64,000 nt of DNA from Aureimonas altamirensis (lineage in GTDB: Bacteria > Pseudomonadota > Alphaproteobacteria > Rhizobiales > Rhizobiaceae): NCBI RefSeq assembly GCF_023702225.1, contig NZ_JAMQCO010000006.1, positions 107,988 through 171,987 on the forward strand. The letters are read 5' to 3'. The position numbers and the translations under genes were made by a program. This document shows positions 63,957 to 64,000 of the stretch, piece after piece. How positions within the stretch are numbered: position 1 is the first letter of the stretch; each line of letters starts with the position of its first letter. The notes beneath the pieces are model-generated. The model was not told the origin of the DNA and made no database searches. It saw nothing but the letters and a program-made list of their open reading frames with translations.

Positions 63957-64000
63957 TCCACGGGCGGGCGGGGCCCGCCGCCGCCCCACATTAGAAACCG

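Noticed and set aside
63966..63980. GC-rich hairpin after the GntP permease
   Set aside because: A 5-bp stem with a small loop and no T-run; too weak to call a terminator in this GC-rich sequence.
1..64000. CRISPR arrays, tRNA or rRNA genes, insertion sequences, prophage
   Set aside because: No periodic repeats, cloverleaf-like sequences with conserved TPsiC arms, transposases or phage genes were noticed on reading either strand; a dedicated tRNA and repeat search was not possible.

Overview
The window reads as chromosomal DNA from a GC-rich alphaproteobacterium, most likely a member of the Hyphomicrobiales (Rhizobiales). This rests on codon use, the Mrp/Mnh antiporter, the MocR and GntR regulators, the HWE/HisKA_2-type kinase and the dense overlapping gene organisation. 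A family-level guess such as Aurantimonadaceae would be inference only. No tRNA, rRNA, insertion sequence, prophage or CRISPR array was seen, and no gene-free gap exceeds about 300 bases. Neighbouring genes in the operons commonly overlap by ATGA or TGATG.

Layout. 1-0.9 kb: the truncated end of a probable AcoR-type regulator and a CBS-BON protein. 0.97-6.0 kb: a hydroxamate-type siderophore uptake operon (TonB receptor, FhuD-like binding protein, fused FhuB-like permease) without an ATPase gene. 6.1-12.9 kb: a polyol/glycerol operon (MFS transporter, FGGY kinase, GlpD, an alkyl-DHAP-synthase-like flavoprotein, a GlpP antiterminator homologue). 13.0-18.4 kb: an NMT1-type ABC transporter divergent from a succinate-semialdehyde dehydrogenase and an iron alcohol dehydrogenase, which suggests 4-hydroxybutyrate-type catabolism. 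A gamma-glutamyltransferase converges on this block.

20.3-28.3 kb: a complete kdp potassium system in the order small ORF, kdpF, A, B, C, D, E, with tandem operator-like repeats upstream. 28.3-41.6 kb, all on the minus strand: L-lactate permease, the seven-gene mnhABCDEFG Na+/H+ antiporter (mnhE is short), an AGCS symporter, a cstA / CC-tailed small protein / cysteine-free ArsA ATPase operon, and a catalase-like haem protein. 41.7-43.9 kb: a three-gene phospholipid synthesis operon. 43.8-44.7 kb: a PrlF-YhaV toxin-antitoxin pair. 44.8-49.0 kb: nrdA-nrdB preceded by a cobalamin riboswitch; the NrdB has the residues of a class Ic (Mn/Fe, tyrosine-less) enzyme.

49.1-64 kb: a three-gene sensory cascade, a lipoprotein hydrolase, cytochrome b561, a CDP-alcohol transferase / alkaline-phosphatase-fold / glycosyltransferase operon, a MocR regulator divergent from an EamA transporter, a BetT-type choline transporter, and a GntR regulator divergent from a GntP permease.

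Taken together the window is rich in ion homeostasis (Kdp, Mnh, BCCT, AGCS) and carbon-scavenging transport (CstA, LldP, GntP, polyol MFS), fitting a salt-tolerant heterotroph. The most notable items are the B12-riboswitch-controlled class Ic ribonucleotide reductase, the CstA/CC-tail/ArsA operon, the polyol operon whose kinase lacks glycerol-binding residues, and two small lipid or glycolipid operons of unclear product.
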